In this document: piece by piece, positions 49,287-57,281 of the stretch
How positions within the stretch are numbered: position 1 is the first letter of the stretch
Layout: each line of letters opens with the position of its first letter
Assembly (NCBI RefSeq): GCF_041228105.1
Contig: NZ_CP166097.1
Coordinates: 868,001 to 932,000, forward strand
Direction of reading: 5' to 3'
Origin: Pectobacterium aroidearum
GTDB lineage: Bacteria > Pseudomonadota > Gammaproteobacteria > Enterobacterales > Enterobacteriaceae
DNA length: 64,000 nucleotides
Notes under the pieces: generated by a model
Database searches by the model: none
Seen by the model: the letters and a program-made list of their open reading frames with translations, nothing else
What the model was told of the DNA's origin: nothing
Position numbers and translations under genes: made by a program

Positions 49287-49940
49287 ATGAAAGATAGCAC
49301 TGCGATTAAACACGTTATTTTCGACTGGAATGGCACGTTGGTCGATGACCTGGCGCTGGCGGTGAAGGGGCTAAATGCGGTGAGGGAATTACAAACGCTG
49401 CCACCTCTCGATGCAAAACGGTATCGCGAGCATTTCGGGTTCCCAATCCAATCGTTCTATCAGGCGGTCGGGATCGACTGCGAGAGCGGACGATTCGACG
49501 ATTTGATCCAAACGTATCTGAGTATTTTCAACAGCGAGATCAACCAATGTCCTCTCCATCAGGGGGCGGTGGATATCATCAGTATGTTGCGACGTACCGG
49601 CGTGAGCATCTCCGTGCTGTCTGCCAGCCAGCACGAGACGTTGCAGAATAACCTTGCCAGCGCTGGCATCGATCACCTGGTCGATCATGTGTTTGGCCTC
49701 ACGAATACCCAGGCTAAAGGCAAGCAGGGTATTGCTGAAGAGCTAGACTCGGTACTGGGAAATCCGGGAACGGCTGCCCTGATGATCGGTGACACCGACC
49801 ATGATATCGATGTCGCACATGCCTGCGGCTGGCAGATGGCCTCCGTTTCTCACGGCCATCAGACGCACGAGCGGCTGAGCGCGATTCACCCGTTTGTTTT
49901 CGGGGATCTGTCATCGGTATACCGCGCCTATTTCCGCTAA
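49287..49940 (+). CDS. HAD-superfamily phosphatase
   Basis: A 217-residue HAD hydrolase with motif I DWNGTLVDD (Asp nucleophile and acid), motif II SVLSAS, a Lys in TNTQAKGKQG and motif IV IGDTDHDIDVA. It resembles phosphoglycolate-phosphatase-type enzymes and probably removes a phosphate from a small sugar-like intermediate. One of two HAD genes in this operon. Confidence 0.83.
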   Translation: MKDSTAIKHVIFDWNGTLVDDLALAVKGLNAVRELQTLPPLDAKRYREHFGFPIQSFYQAVGIDCESGRFDDLIQTYLSIFNSEINQCPLHQGAVDIISMLRRTGVSISVLSASQHETLQNNLASAGIDHLVDHVFGLTNTQAKGKQGIAEELDSVLGNPGTAALMIGDTDHDIDVAHACGWQMASVSHGHQTHERLSAIHPFVFGDLSSVYRAYFR

Positions 49941-49968
49941 TTTCGCCAATACCATGGAGAGGTTTCAC

Positions 49969-51102
49969 ATGTTAAACCAAGATCGTGTTTTCGATGTGAT
50001 GGTGGTACTGATCGCGTTAAGCCTGTTTTTCCGGCTGGCGATCAAGCTGTATTACCGCGACGGTGAGCGGATCCTGCCGAAATTCAAACTTAGCCCCGGT
50101 AACAGAGATGAGATCAGCTATTACAAGCGATTCGATACGCTATTCGCGCCGCTGCCGTTTATCTATTGCTGGCTAGAGATTTTTGCCGCCGTGCTGTTCT
50201 TCCGCTGGACGGACTATAACGTGCTGTCCGGTGTGCTACTGGCGGTGGTGACTTCGGGGCGGATGAGAGCGCTACAAGAGCTGGGTCACAATGCCTTGCA
50301 CTTGGCACTGTGCCCTTCGAAGAGGCTACAGTGGTTCCTGTCCAACACGTTTTTCCAGTTCCCTACGCTGAAAAGGGATATGGATTCGCGCTTTATTACG
50401 CACGTCATTGAACATCACCCTAACGCGGACGTCCCAGGTAAAGATCCGAATCTGCGGCGGGTGATTGCCGCAGGCATGGTGCCCGGCATCAGCCGTGGTC
50501 AGTTCATCAAAGCCTTGTTCTATCCGGTCAGCCTTAAAGGTCTGGCGAATAACATCAAGGGCAACTTCCGTGATGTGTTCCGCGAAAACACCTCGAAGCA
50601 GACTGCGCTGCTGCGCGCCGTCGTGACGATAAGCGTCGTGGCGCTTTATCTTTGGGTGGGCGGCGTTGCGGCGTTGATTGTCGGGTGGGTGATTCCCATT
50701 TTCTCCATTTATCCGCTGTTTTCATGGTGGTCGCTGCTCTCCAAGCACCGCTGGCATACCCCCTATACTCCAACCCGCTATCGGCTTGCTCATGATTACG
50801 AACATGGCCGCGCCACGGATTTTTCCGGCGTGTTCGGTGCGATTCAGCGATATCTGATATTTCCGATGTCCGACGCCTATCATCTGGCACACCACATTTA
50901 TCCCACCGTTCGCTATCAATACATGCCCGCCGTGGATTGGGCGCTGAAAGTCAATGAACCGCGATACACGCAATACATCGCGAAGGGAATGATCTTTGGT
51001 TCAGGCGGGCAACCTGCAGCGCTCTCTGAGCTATACCATCGGCTCGTCAACACGGCTGTTCAATCGCCAGTAAACAGGGAAAGAGGAACGATTAATGACT
51101 GA
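49969..51102 (+). CDS. Membrane fatty-acid-desaturase-like diiron enzyme
   Basis: A 377-residue protein with about four to five membrane segments and three histidine boxes: GHNALH, HVIEHH and HLAHH. These ligate the diiron centre of desaturases and hydroxylases. GGAGAGG at 49956-49962 and the following ATG at 49969 define the start, although the frame opens earlier. In this operon it may desaturate or hydroxylate a lipid tail or a small hydrophobic precursor. Its end overlaps the next gene by 8 bp. Confidence 0.82.
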   Translation: MLNQDRVFDVMVVLIALSLFFRLAIKLYYRDGERILPKFKLSPGNRDEISYYKRFDTLFAPLPFIYCWLEIFAAVLFFRWTDYNVLSGVLLAVVTSGRMRALQELGHNALHLALCPSKRLQWFLSNTFFQFPTLKRDMDSRFITHVIEHHPNADVPGKDPNLRRVIAAGMVPGISRGQFIKALFYPVSLKGLANNIKGNFRDVFRENTSKQTALLRAVVTISVVALYLWVGGVAALIVGWVIPIFSIYPLFSWWSLLSKHRWHTPYTPTRYRLAHDYEHGRATDFSGVFGAIQRYLIFPMSDAYHLAHHIYPTVRYQYMPAVDWALKVNEPRYTQYIAKGMIFGSGGQPAALSELYHRLVNTAVQSPVNRERGTIND

Positions 51103-52000
51103 TCAACGAACGACTACGCCACCCCGTATTGGGATTATCTGCGGCAGCGGCATGGATTCCCTGTCGATCATCGAGGCGTCCGAACGCATCAACGTCACGA
51201 CTTCTTTCGGCGACCCTTCCGGCATCATCACGCTCGGCGAGATAGCCGGGGTGCCGGTGGCGATCGTCAACCGGCATGGTATCGGCCACAGGCTGCTGCC
51301 CTCGGAAATTAACGTCAGAGCCAACATTGCTGCACTCAAGGCGCTGGGGGTTTCACAGGTCATTTCATTCAGCGCCGTCGGCAGTCTGGTCGAAGAGGCA
51401 CCTCCTGGAACGTTTGTCGCGATCGATCAATATATCGATCGGACATACCGCCGCGTGAATACCTTTTTCGGTTCAGGGGTTGTGGCGCATGTTCCTTTTG
51501 GAAAGCCGGTTTGCACGGATAACCATTCGCTGTTGGTTGACGCATTGGGTGAGTTATCCATTCCCCATTTGGCAAAGGGACTGTATGTCGTGATGGAAGG
51601 GCCGCACTTTTCAACCAAAGCGGAATCCGCATTCCATCGCCAAATGGGGGGCACGGTCATTGGTATGACCGCCATGCCTGAGCCGAAGCTCTGCCGCGAA
51701 GCCGAGCTTTGCTACAACATGGTCGCGATGGTGACCGATTATGACTGTTGGCATACCTCCCATGAGGCGGTGAATGCCTCCATGGTCAGTGAGCAGATGG
51801 CCGACAATATTAAGAAAGCCGAGTCTCTGTTATCCGTCATTGTGCCAAAACTCGCACAGCGTGAGGCGCTATGCCGCGATCGCTGCCAACACGCGTTAGA
51901 TGGCGCCATCATGACGGACTTCAGCCTGATCACATCCGATGTTATTCGCCGTTTTTCACCGTTGCTTGACCGTGTCATCCAGGACGATATGCCGTCCTGA
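51095..52000 (+). CDS. Methylthioadenosine-phosphorylase-like purine nucleoside phosphorylase
   Basis: A 301-residue MTAP/PNP-family protein. Signature regions are IGIICGSGMDSLSIIEASER, NRHGIGHRLLPSEINVRANI, EGPHFSTKAES, GMTAMPEPKLCREAELCY and VTDYDCWH, following the order in human and bacterial MTA phosphorylases. It should split a 5'-modified adenosine with phosphate into adenine and a ribose-1-phosphate derivative. Enterobacteria normally process MTA with the Pfs/MtnN hydrolase, so a phosphorylase inside a biosynthetic operon is unusual and hints that a nucleoside is an intermediate or by-product. Confidence 0.87.
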   Translation: MTDQRTTTPPRIGIICGSGMDSLSIIEASERINVTTSFGDPSGIITLGEIAGVPVAIVNRHGIGHRLLPSEINVRANIAALKALGVSQVISFSAVGSLVEEAPPGTFVAIDQYIDRTYRRVNTFFGSGVVAHVPFGKPVCTDNHSLLVDALGELSIPHLAKGLYVVMEGPHFSTKAESAFHRQMGGTVIGMTAMPEPKLCREAELCYNMVAMVTDYDCWHTSHEAVNASMVSEQMADNIKKAESLLSVIVPKLAQREALCRDRCQHALDGAIMTDFSLITSDVIRRFSPLLDRVIQDDMPS

Positions 52001-52028
52001 AATTGTTGCTTAGCTGGGAGAGATTGGA

Positions 52029-52694
52029 ATGAAAACTACCGCAGGATTGTTGTTTGACCTGGATGGAACACTGCTCGACACCGACCGGCTGCATCTGGCC
52101 GCGTTTAATGAACTTCTGGCCGATTTTGGCCAGTCCGTCACGATCGACTATTACAACGAAAAAATCATGGGCGCGCCGATGGATCAAATCACGCGCGATC
52201 TGTTCCCCAATTTATCGCCTGAGCACCGCCATGAACTGGGAGAGCGTAAAGAAGCCCTGTTCAGGAAGCAGCTTACGGGGCCGCTGGAAGGCCGGCCGGG
52301 AGTCACTGAGCTCTTTGAGTGGGCGCAGGCCAGAAACATCGGGATCGCCGTGGTGACTAACGCGCCGCGTGAAAGCGCCATCATGATGTTGAAAGGGCTA
52401 CATTTGCTGGAATCCGTCGATCATTTGCTCATTGGCGCGGAACTGCCGCGTAGCAAGCCCGATCCTTATCCCTACGCGGAAGCGATGCGACTGCTGGGCG
52501 TTGGGCGTGAAAATGCATTAGCGTTTGAGGATTCCGGCCCCGGTATTCAGTCGGCGGCGGCGGCGGGGGTCTTTACTTTCGGTATGACGGGAGCGCTGGA
52601 TGAAGCGGCATTGCTGAAGTACGGCGCGTCCGCGGCGATCCCCGATTTCAAAGATGACAAGCTGACGGTCATGCTCAGCAAGCTTAGCGCCTGA
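52029..52694 (+). CDS. HAD-superfamily phosphatase/phosphomutase-like
   Basis: A 221-residue HAD hydrolase with DLDGTLLDTD, VVTNAP, RSKPDPYPY and FEDSGPGIQSA, and a four-helix cap, as in beta-phosphoglucomutase-like and 2-deoxyglucose-6-phosphatase enzymes. It could dephosphorylate or isomerise the sugar phosphate made by the phosphorylase encoded just upstream. GGGAGAG lies before the ATG. Confidence 0.85.
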   Translation: MKTTAGLLFDLDGTLLDTDRLHLAAFNELLADFGQSVTIDYYNEKIMGAPMDQITRDLFPNLSPEHRHELGERKEALFRKQLTGPLEGRPGVTELFEWAQARNIGIAVVTNAPRESAIMMLKGLHLLESVDHLLIGAELPRSKPDPYPYAEAMRLLGVGRENALAFEDSGPGIQSAAAAGVFTFGMTGALDEAALLKYGASAAIPDFKDDKLTVMLSKLSA

Positions 52695-52709
52695 GGAAAA
52701 GGAACCGAC

Positions 52710-53615
52710 ATGGCCTCCACTATCATTCATGCCCCCACGGGGGACGGCTCAAAGGCCACGCTCAGAGCCTATAGCTCTTTTGAACCCTATGAACTTGCCG
52801 ATTATCTGCAAGCGCTCGCGCATCACATGCCTGATGTGGCGATCCACATTGAAAGAATGCCGACGGCAGCGCTGACGGCAAGACTGGCTCAAGAACAGCA
52901 CGCTCCTCAGGTGGATATGATTCTGGGGTGGGCGGATACCGCCTCGCGCACCCTTGATTTAAGCGGTGTGCTATTTGCTCCGGGCGCTGACGCCGATGGA
53001 TACCTGCGCATCACCGGGTTTTCAACCGCGATCGTTATCGATCCTGCTGTCCTCTCCGAAACGGGCGTGGACATCGCATCATGGGTTGATCTTACCCAGT
53101 CAGCCCTTCAGGGGCGGATTGCGTTTCCCGATCCGGCCGTATCGGGCGCAGGGTTTCTGGCTCTGGCGACGATTCTGCAATTCTATGGCGAAACCGAGGG
53201 CTGGGCGATCCTCGCTGATATTTATCGCAATGCACACATCAGGCCGCCTTCCGCGTGGGAACCCGCCCGGCTGACCGGAGAAGGACAGATCGCGGCTGGC
53301 GTAACGGTAAAAATAGCGGCCTCAAATCGGCAGCGGGAACGTCCCTCTCTGCACATCGTTGAGCCGCAGGATGCGATCGGCATTGAATCCGAGGTTTTTG
53401 CTGGCTTTACCACGACCCGTCACCCTTCGCTGGTCACTCAGACACTGGAATGGCTCAGGTCAGAAGAAGCGGAAGGAATTTATGCCAGCTACAACAAAAT
53501 TATTCTCGGAAAACCGGATAGTCGGCTATTTGTTATTGATGCTGAAAACGCGGTAAAAAACCGAACCCGCTGGTTGTCCCAGCTTGAATTCATTGCAAAC
53601 GGTAATCACCTATGA
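52710..53615 (+). CDS. Periplasmic-binding-protein-fold protein without signal peptide
   Basis: A 301-residue protein resembling type 2 substrate-binding proteins of iron or 2-aminoethylphosphonate ABC importers: LRAYSSFEPYELADYLQAL, VDMILGWADTASR, GRIAFPDPAVSGAGFLALAT, IVEPQDAIGIESEVFAGFTT. The N-terminus MASTIIHAPTGDG has no signal peptide or lipobox, and no ABC permease or ATPase is encoded nearby. It may therefore act in the cytoplasm, as a carrier of an intermediate or as a repurposed enzyme. Its stop overlaps the next gene by 4 bp. Confidence 0.75.
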   Translation: MASTIIHAPTGDGSKATLRAYSSFEPYELADYLQALAHHMPDVAIHIERMPTAALTARLAQEQHAPQVDMILGWADTASRTLDLSGVLFAPGADADGYLRITGFSTAIVIDPAVLSETGVDIASWVDLTQSALQGRIAFPDPAVSGAGFLALATILQFYGETEGWAILADIYRNAHIRPPSAWEPARLTGEGQIAAGVTVKIAASNRQRERPSLHIVEPQDAIGIESEVFAGFTTTRHPSLVTQTLEWLRSEEAEGIYASYNKIILGKPDSRLFVIDAENAVKNRTRWLSQLEFIANGNHL

Positions 53616-54217
53616 AAAACACGACTTATGCACCCTCTGCCACGACGGCGGTCGTCAATGACAGCTGGGTATTAGCCAATGATTGGGGAAAGCTAACCAA
53701 ATACGACATCACGTACACGCGTTCAAACGGAACGGAACAGCGTCTGATTCGTGAAGCCTATGACCGTGGTCACGGCGCTACTATTGCGCTCTACAACGCG
53801 GATGCGCGTACGGTCATTCTCACCAGCCAGTTTCGTCTGCCAGCCTTTTTGATTGGCCACCATTATGAGCTTATTGAAGCGTGCGCAGGCCTGTTGGATG
53901 AACGTGACCCGATTCAGGCCATCAGAAAAGAGGCGGAGGAGGAAACCGGATATAAACTCAATGACGTCACCAAAATTGGCGAAATATTCATGAGTCCCGG
54001 CTCTGTGACCGAGCGTCTACACTTCTTTATTGCGCCTTTTACGCATGAGATGAGAATTAATGAAGGCGGCGGTATTGCCGAAGAAGGCGAAGATATCAAG
54101 GTCATGGAAATTCCGATCAAAGATGCGCTGCAAATGATTGATGACGGCCAGATTATTGATGCCAAAACCATTATTTTGCTTCAGCACCTGGTTATTAAAA
54201 ATATTTGTAAGCCGTAA
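53612..54217 (+). CDS. NudK-like Nudix hydrolase
   Basis: A 201-residue Nudix hydrolase similar to GDP-mannose/ADP-sugar pyrophosphatases (NudK): EQRLIREAYDRGHGATIALY, QFRLPAFLIGHHYELIEACA, AGLLDERDPIQAIRKEAEEE then TGY, and FMSPGSVTERLHFFIA. It would hydrolyse a nucleotide sugar to a sugar 1-phosphate. It is the second Nudix enzyme of the operon, pointing again to a nucleotide-linked substrate. Confidence 0.85.
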   Translation: MKNTTYAPSATTAVVNDSWVLANDWGKLTKYDITYTRSNGTEQRLIREAYDRGHGATIALYNADARTVILTSQFRLPAFLIGHHYELIEACAGLLDERDPIQAIRKEAEEETGYKLNDVTKIGEIFMSPGSVTERLHFFIAPFTHEMRINEGGGIAEEGEDIKVMEIPIKDALQMIDDGQIIDAKTIILLQHLVIKNICKP

Positions 54218-54246
54218 TTCCCGAGCCCCATAAAGGAAATGAAGAG

Positions 54247-55422
54247 ATGACGGAACAGAGCCTGGTTAAACCCCAATTCAAACGCGACTATTACACGTTC
54301 TATTTATATATGTTGTCGGTGGTGTGCGGCTTTCATCAGGCCGTACCGGGCTCTATCACCCCTTTCCTGCGTGATGAATTACAGCTGTCCCGAATCGTGA
54401 TTGGCTGGCACTTTAGCCTCTACGCCATTGGTATGTTTGCGACAGGCTTTATCGTTACCTACTGTTCCAAAAGGGTCTCGCCAAAACGTATTCTGCTCAC
54501 CAGCTCGTTTGCGGTGACGATTGCGGTTGCCATTTTCTCACTCCCGATGCCTTCATCGGCAACGCTGAGCATGTCGCTGGTGTTGGGGTTGGCGGGGGGC
54601 GCGATGCAAATAGCCATTCAGGAATCGCTGGCACGCCATCATGGTGAAAACAGCGGGGTTGCCATCACGGAGGGATGCATTTTTGCCGCCATTGGGGTCT
54701 TTGCCGGGCCGGTCTTTGTCAGCCTCGCGGTGGAGTTAGGGTGGGGATGGCGGATGGCGATGTTTGTGCCCATCATCGCGCTGCTGCCTCTTCTCTTTAT
54801 CGCACCCGGGAATCTGTCGCGGGTGCCTGTCAATATCGCCACGTCATCCAGCCACCCTGCGGATAGATCCCCTCGCTTGCCGCTGGTGGCGTTCCTGATG
54901 TTCGGCATGATTTTCCTCGGCATTTCAGCAGAGTGGGGCATCGGTTTTTGGGGCGCGCAGTTCCTGGAAGAGCAGTTATCCGTAACGGTTGCGACCAGCG
55001 TGGGGATGATGTCTGCCTACTTCGGCGGCACGATTGTCGGGCGGATTGTGGTGAGCCGTTTGCTGCTGCGTTATGAAATCAACACGCTCCTGATCGGGGC
55101 AATGATTGTGGGCGGTATCGGTTTGGTTATTCTGTGGCTGGTTCCCCATGTTACCGTTGCGCTAGTGAGTCTGGCGATTTTAGGGGCCTGTCTGGGGAAT
55201 TTTTTCCCGCTGATATTATCGGTTGCGACGCAGCAACCAGCGCAGTTTCTGTCAAAAATCGCGGCGGGGGCAACCCAGTCGGTAGGACTGGCGCTCTTAC
55301 TGGCGCCCCTGTTACTTGGCAAGGTAGGTGAAGGTATCGGGTTGGTTGGCGCGATCGGGCTATTGACCGTGATTCCGCCCGTGATGTTGGTGGCCTATCT
55401 GCTGTCACGCAAACTGTCTTAA
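54247..55422 (+). CDS. MFS transporter, probable exporter of the operon product
   Basis: A 391-residue major-facilitator protein with twelve predicted membrane segments (LYMLSVVCGFHQAVPGSITP near the start, and AYFGGTIVGRIVVSRLLLRY near residue 260). It is last in the operon, 29 bp after the NudK-like gene, the usual place for an export and self-protection pump. The direction of transport is inferred. Confidence 0.83.
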   Translation: MTEQSLVKPQFKRDYYTFYLYMLSVVCGFHQAVPGSITPFLRDELQLSRIVIGWHFSLYAIGMFATGFIVTYCSKRVSPKRILLTSSFAVTIAVAIFSLPMPSSATLSMSLVLGLAGGAMQIAIQESLARHHGENSGVAITEGCIFAAIGVFAGPVFVSLAVELGWGWRMAMFVPIIALLPLLFIAPGNLSRVPVNIATSSSHPADRSPRLPLVAFLMFGMIFLGISAEWGIGFWGAQFLEEQLSVTVATSVGMMSAYFGGTIVGRIVVSRLLLRYEINTLLIGAMIVGGIGLVILWLVPHVTVALVSLAILGACLGNFFPLILSVATQQPAQFLSKIAAGATQSVGLALLLAPLLLGKVGEGIGLVGAIGLLTVIPPVMLVAYLLSRKLS

Positions 55423-55469
55423 TGAACCACTGAGCGTATGCCTGTGGCGTCTCTGGTTTCAAGGCTGTC

Positions 55470-55490
55470 AGACCTGCTCCGTGAGCAGGT
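55470..55490. terminator. Hairpin after the biosynthetic operon
   Basis: GACCTGCTC-CGT-GAGCAGGTC is a perfect 9-bp stem with a 3-nt loop, 47 bp after the MFS stop and between it and the convergent lacI-type gene. No T run follows on either strand, so terminator function is only likely from position. Confidence 0.5.
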
Positions 55491-55509
55491 CGATATCAGT
55501 GAATATTGT

Positions 55510-55551
55510 GAGAATTAGCGGGAATAGTACGAGAATTAGCTGGAATAGTAC
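55510..55551. repeat. 21-bp tandem duplication at the 3' end of the lacI-type gene
   Basis: GAGAATTAGC-G/T-GGAATAGTAC occurs twice in direct succession (55510-55530 and 55531-55551) with one mismatch. The second copy contains the last codons (YYSS) and stop of the lacI-type gene, so the first copy adds a duplicated stop region. Confidence 0.85.
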
Positions 55552-56549
55552 GGCCCTTTTTGTACCGATTCGCGCAGCTTAAGTTCACCGGTGAAGGGCT
55601 GTAGCGGTTTGACGTCTTTGCCCGCAATCAGATCCAGCACCTGCGTAATCGCCGTGGCCGCCATTTCTTCAATCGGCATATAGACGGTGGAAAGTGAAGG
55701 GTGCAGGTAGGTGGCGCAGGGCTCATCGTCAAAGCCGAAGACGGAGACATCCTGCGGCAATTTTTTCCCCGCTTCGTACAGCGCCTTCATCGCGCCAATC
55801 GCCATGTGATCGTTGCTGACAAACAGTGCGCTAAAGCTGATGCCGTTATTCAGCAATTGCTTGGCAGCCTGATAGCCGCTGGCGACCATGCTGGTTCCGT
55901 GTGCCACCCGACGCGGGTCAACCTCGATGTGGTGGTCGACTAAGGCTTGCTGATAGCCCGCGAGCCGCGCCCGTGCCGTCGGCGTTTGCATCGGTGCGGT
56001 GATGCAGGCGATCTCGCGGTGACCTTGTTCGATCAGGTAATTCACCACCTCAAATGCGGCCTGCTGCTGACGGAAGAAAATGCAGCGCTCTCTCGCCTGC
56101 GGCAGATCGCGATTCATCACGATCATCGGAACGGTCAGCGTATTCAGCAGCGTCATGAGATCCGCTTCGGACATATAGCGGGTATAGAGAATAATGGCAT
56201 CACACTGTCTGTCAGACAGAAGTTGTACCGCGCGATGCTCATCTTCCGGCGTATCGTGCCCGTCGGTCACGATGAGGTGTTTACCGTTGCTTTCCGCGAT
56301 ATCCGTCGCGCGGCGTAGCAGACGGCCAAAGTAAGGCCCGTCAAAATTAGAGATAACGAGGCCAATGCTGTTTGACGTGCGGCGAGCCAGAGAGCGAGCC
56401 AGGAAGTTAGGGCGATAGCCCAGCTCATCCATTGCCTGAAATACCGCATCCCGTGTTGCCTGCTTGACCTGACCGGTGCCGTTTAGCACGCGGGAAACGG
56501 TCGCTTTAGACACCCCTGCACGTTTCGCCACTTCCAGCATGGTTTTCAT
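55536..56549 (-). CDS. LacI-family regulator of the beta-glucoside operon
   Basis: A 337-residue LacI/GalR regulator: HTH MLEVAKRAGVSKATVSRVLN near the start, then a periplasmic-binding-like sensor domain (SNDHMAIGAMKALYEAGKKL, FGFDDEPCATYLHPSLSTV). It follows E. coli AscG closely. It lies 133 bp downstream of the PTS IIA gene on the same strand and probably represses the PTS and glucosidase genes until a phosphorylated beta-glucoside is present. Confidence 0.88.
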   Translation of the reverse strand: MKTMLEVAKRAGVSKATVSRVLNGTGQVKQATRDAVFQAMDELGYRPNFLARSLARRTSNSIGLVISNFDGPYFGRLLRRATDIAESNGKHLIVTDGHDTPEDEHRAVQLLSDRQCDAIILYTRYMSEADLMTLLNTLTVPMIVMNRDLPQARERCIFFRQQQAAFEVVNYLIEQGHREIACITAPMQTPTARARLAGYQQALVDHHIEVDPRRVAHGTSMVASGYQAAKQLLNNGISFSALFVSNDHMAIGAMKALYEAGKKLPQDVSVFGFDDEPCATYLHPSLSTVYMPIEEMAATAITQVLDLIAGKDVKPLQPFTGELKLRESVQKGPYYSS

Positions 56550-56682
56550 GGCTGCACCTTAATTGAGTATGATGACGGGCTGAAAGCGCCTATCCATCCC
56601 TGTTACGAACACCATATGTCATGTTACCACAGGCATATTGTTGGATTTAACGTCCGGTGCTCGTTTCTCAATCAGATTTTTG

Positions 56683-57027
56683 TCAGTTTTGTGATGTAGC
56701 CATTTCTCGCCGTAGTAGGACAATCTCTTCCGCTAGATCCCGGCATAGCATCGCGGTCATCAGATGATCCTGCGCATGCACCATGATCAGATTGACGGGC
56801 ACCTTTCCTTCCCCTTCGTCCAGGCCGATCAGCCGTGTTTGAACACGGTGAGCCTCACGAGCCGCTTCGAGCGACGCGGCGAGCAGGTCGTCAGCCTGTT
56901 GCCATTCCCGTTGGCGCGCGGCCTGAATCGCCATCATGGCGTTTGAACGGGCTTCGCCCGCGTTGATCAGCAGCTCCATCACGGTTTGTTCCATATCGAA
57001 TGCAGGGAGGTTCTCTGTGTCTTTCAT
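56683..57027 (-). CDS. PTS lactose/cellobiose-family IIA component
   Basis: A 114-residue IIA protein of the Lac family. The phosphorylated His lies in EAAREAHRVQTRLI near residue 80, and LIMVHAQDHLMTAMLCRDLA is the family signature. It passes phosphate from HPr to the IIB protein encoded at 60110. The ATG at 57027 has AAGGAA seven bases upstream. It is transcribed away from the IIC-glucosidase-IIB genes, from a shared control region. Confidence 0.88.
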   Translation of the reverse strand: MKDTENLPAFDMEQTVMELLINAGEARSNAMMAIQAARQREWQQADDLLAASLEAAREAHRVQTRLIGLDEGEGKVPVNLIMVHAQDHLMTAMLCRDLAEEIVLLRREMATSQN

Positions 57028-57080
57028 CGTCAATTTCCTTCTCGCTGTCAGGGATCGATTCTACGTCCACTGACCATTTA

Positions 57081-57185
57081 TGGTATGCCAAAAATCACAT
57101 TTTCATCATATTGGAATTCCAATATCGTCTTGTGAGAATCGTGTCACAGAAAAATAATTCATTATGGTTGATTTTTGGTATGCCA
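57081..57185. promoter_or_regulatory. Operators with TTGG-N4-CCAA symmetry between IIA and IIC genes
   Basis: Three sites: TGGTATGCCA (57081-57090), ATTGGAATTCCAAT (57110-57123) and TTTGGTATGCCAAA (57174-57187). They resemble sites of UxuR/ExuR-type GntR regulators (TTGGTATACCAA), and such a gene lies at 60523. Centres are 31 and 64 bp apart, about 3 and 6 helical turns. The LacI-type protein is the alternative binder. Confidence 0.6.
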
Positions 57186-57281
57186 AACGCGAAAGCGCGG
57201 TACCTGCATTTACCCTGCGCGTAACGGCCATCCCGCGTGTTACACGCGATATAACAATATGATGATGAAAGAGGTGGTGTT

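Noticed and set aside
43279..55422. Operon as a carbapenem, zeamine or other known Pectobacterium/Dickeya antibiotic cluster
   Set aside because: None of the characteristic carbapenem synthetase, PKS or NRPS genes is present.
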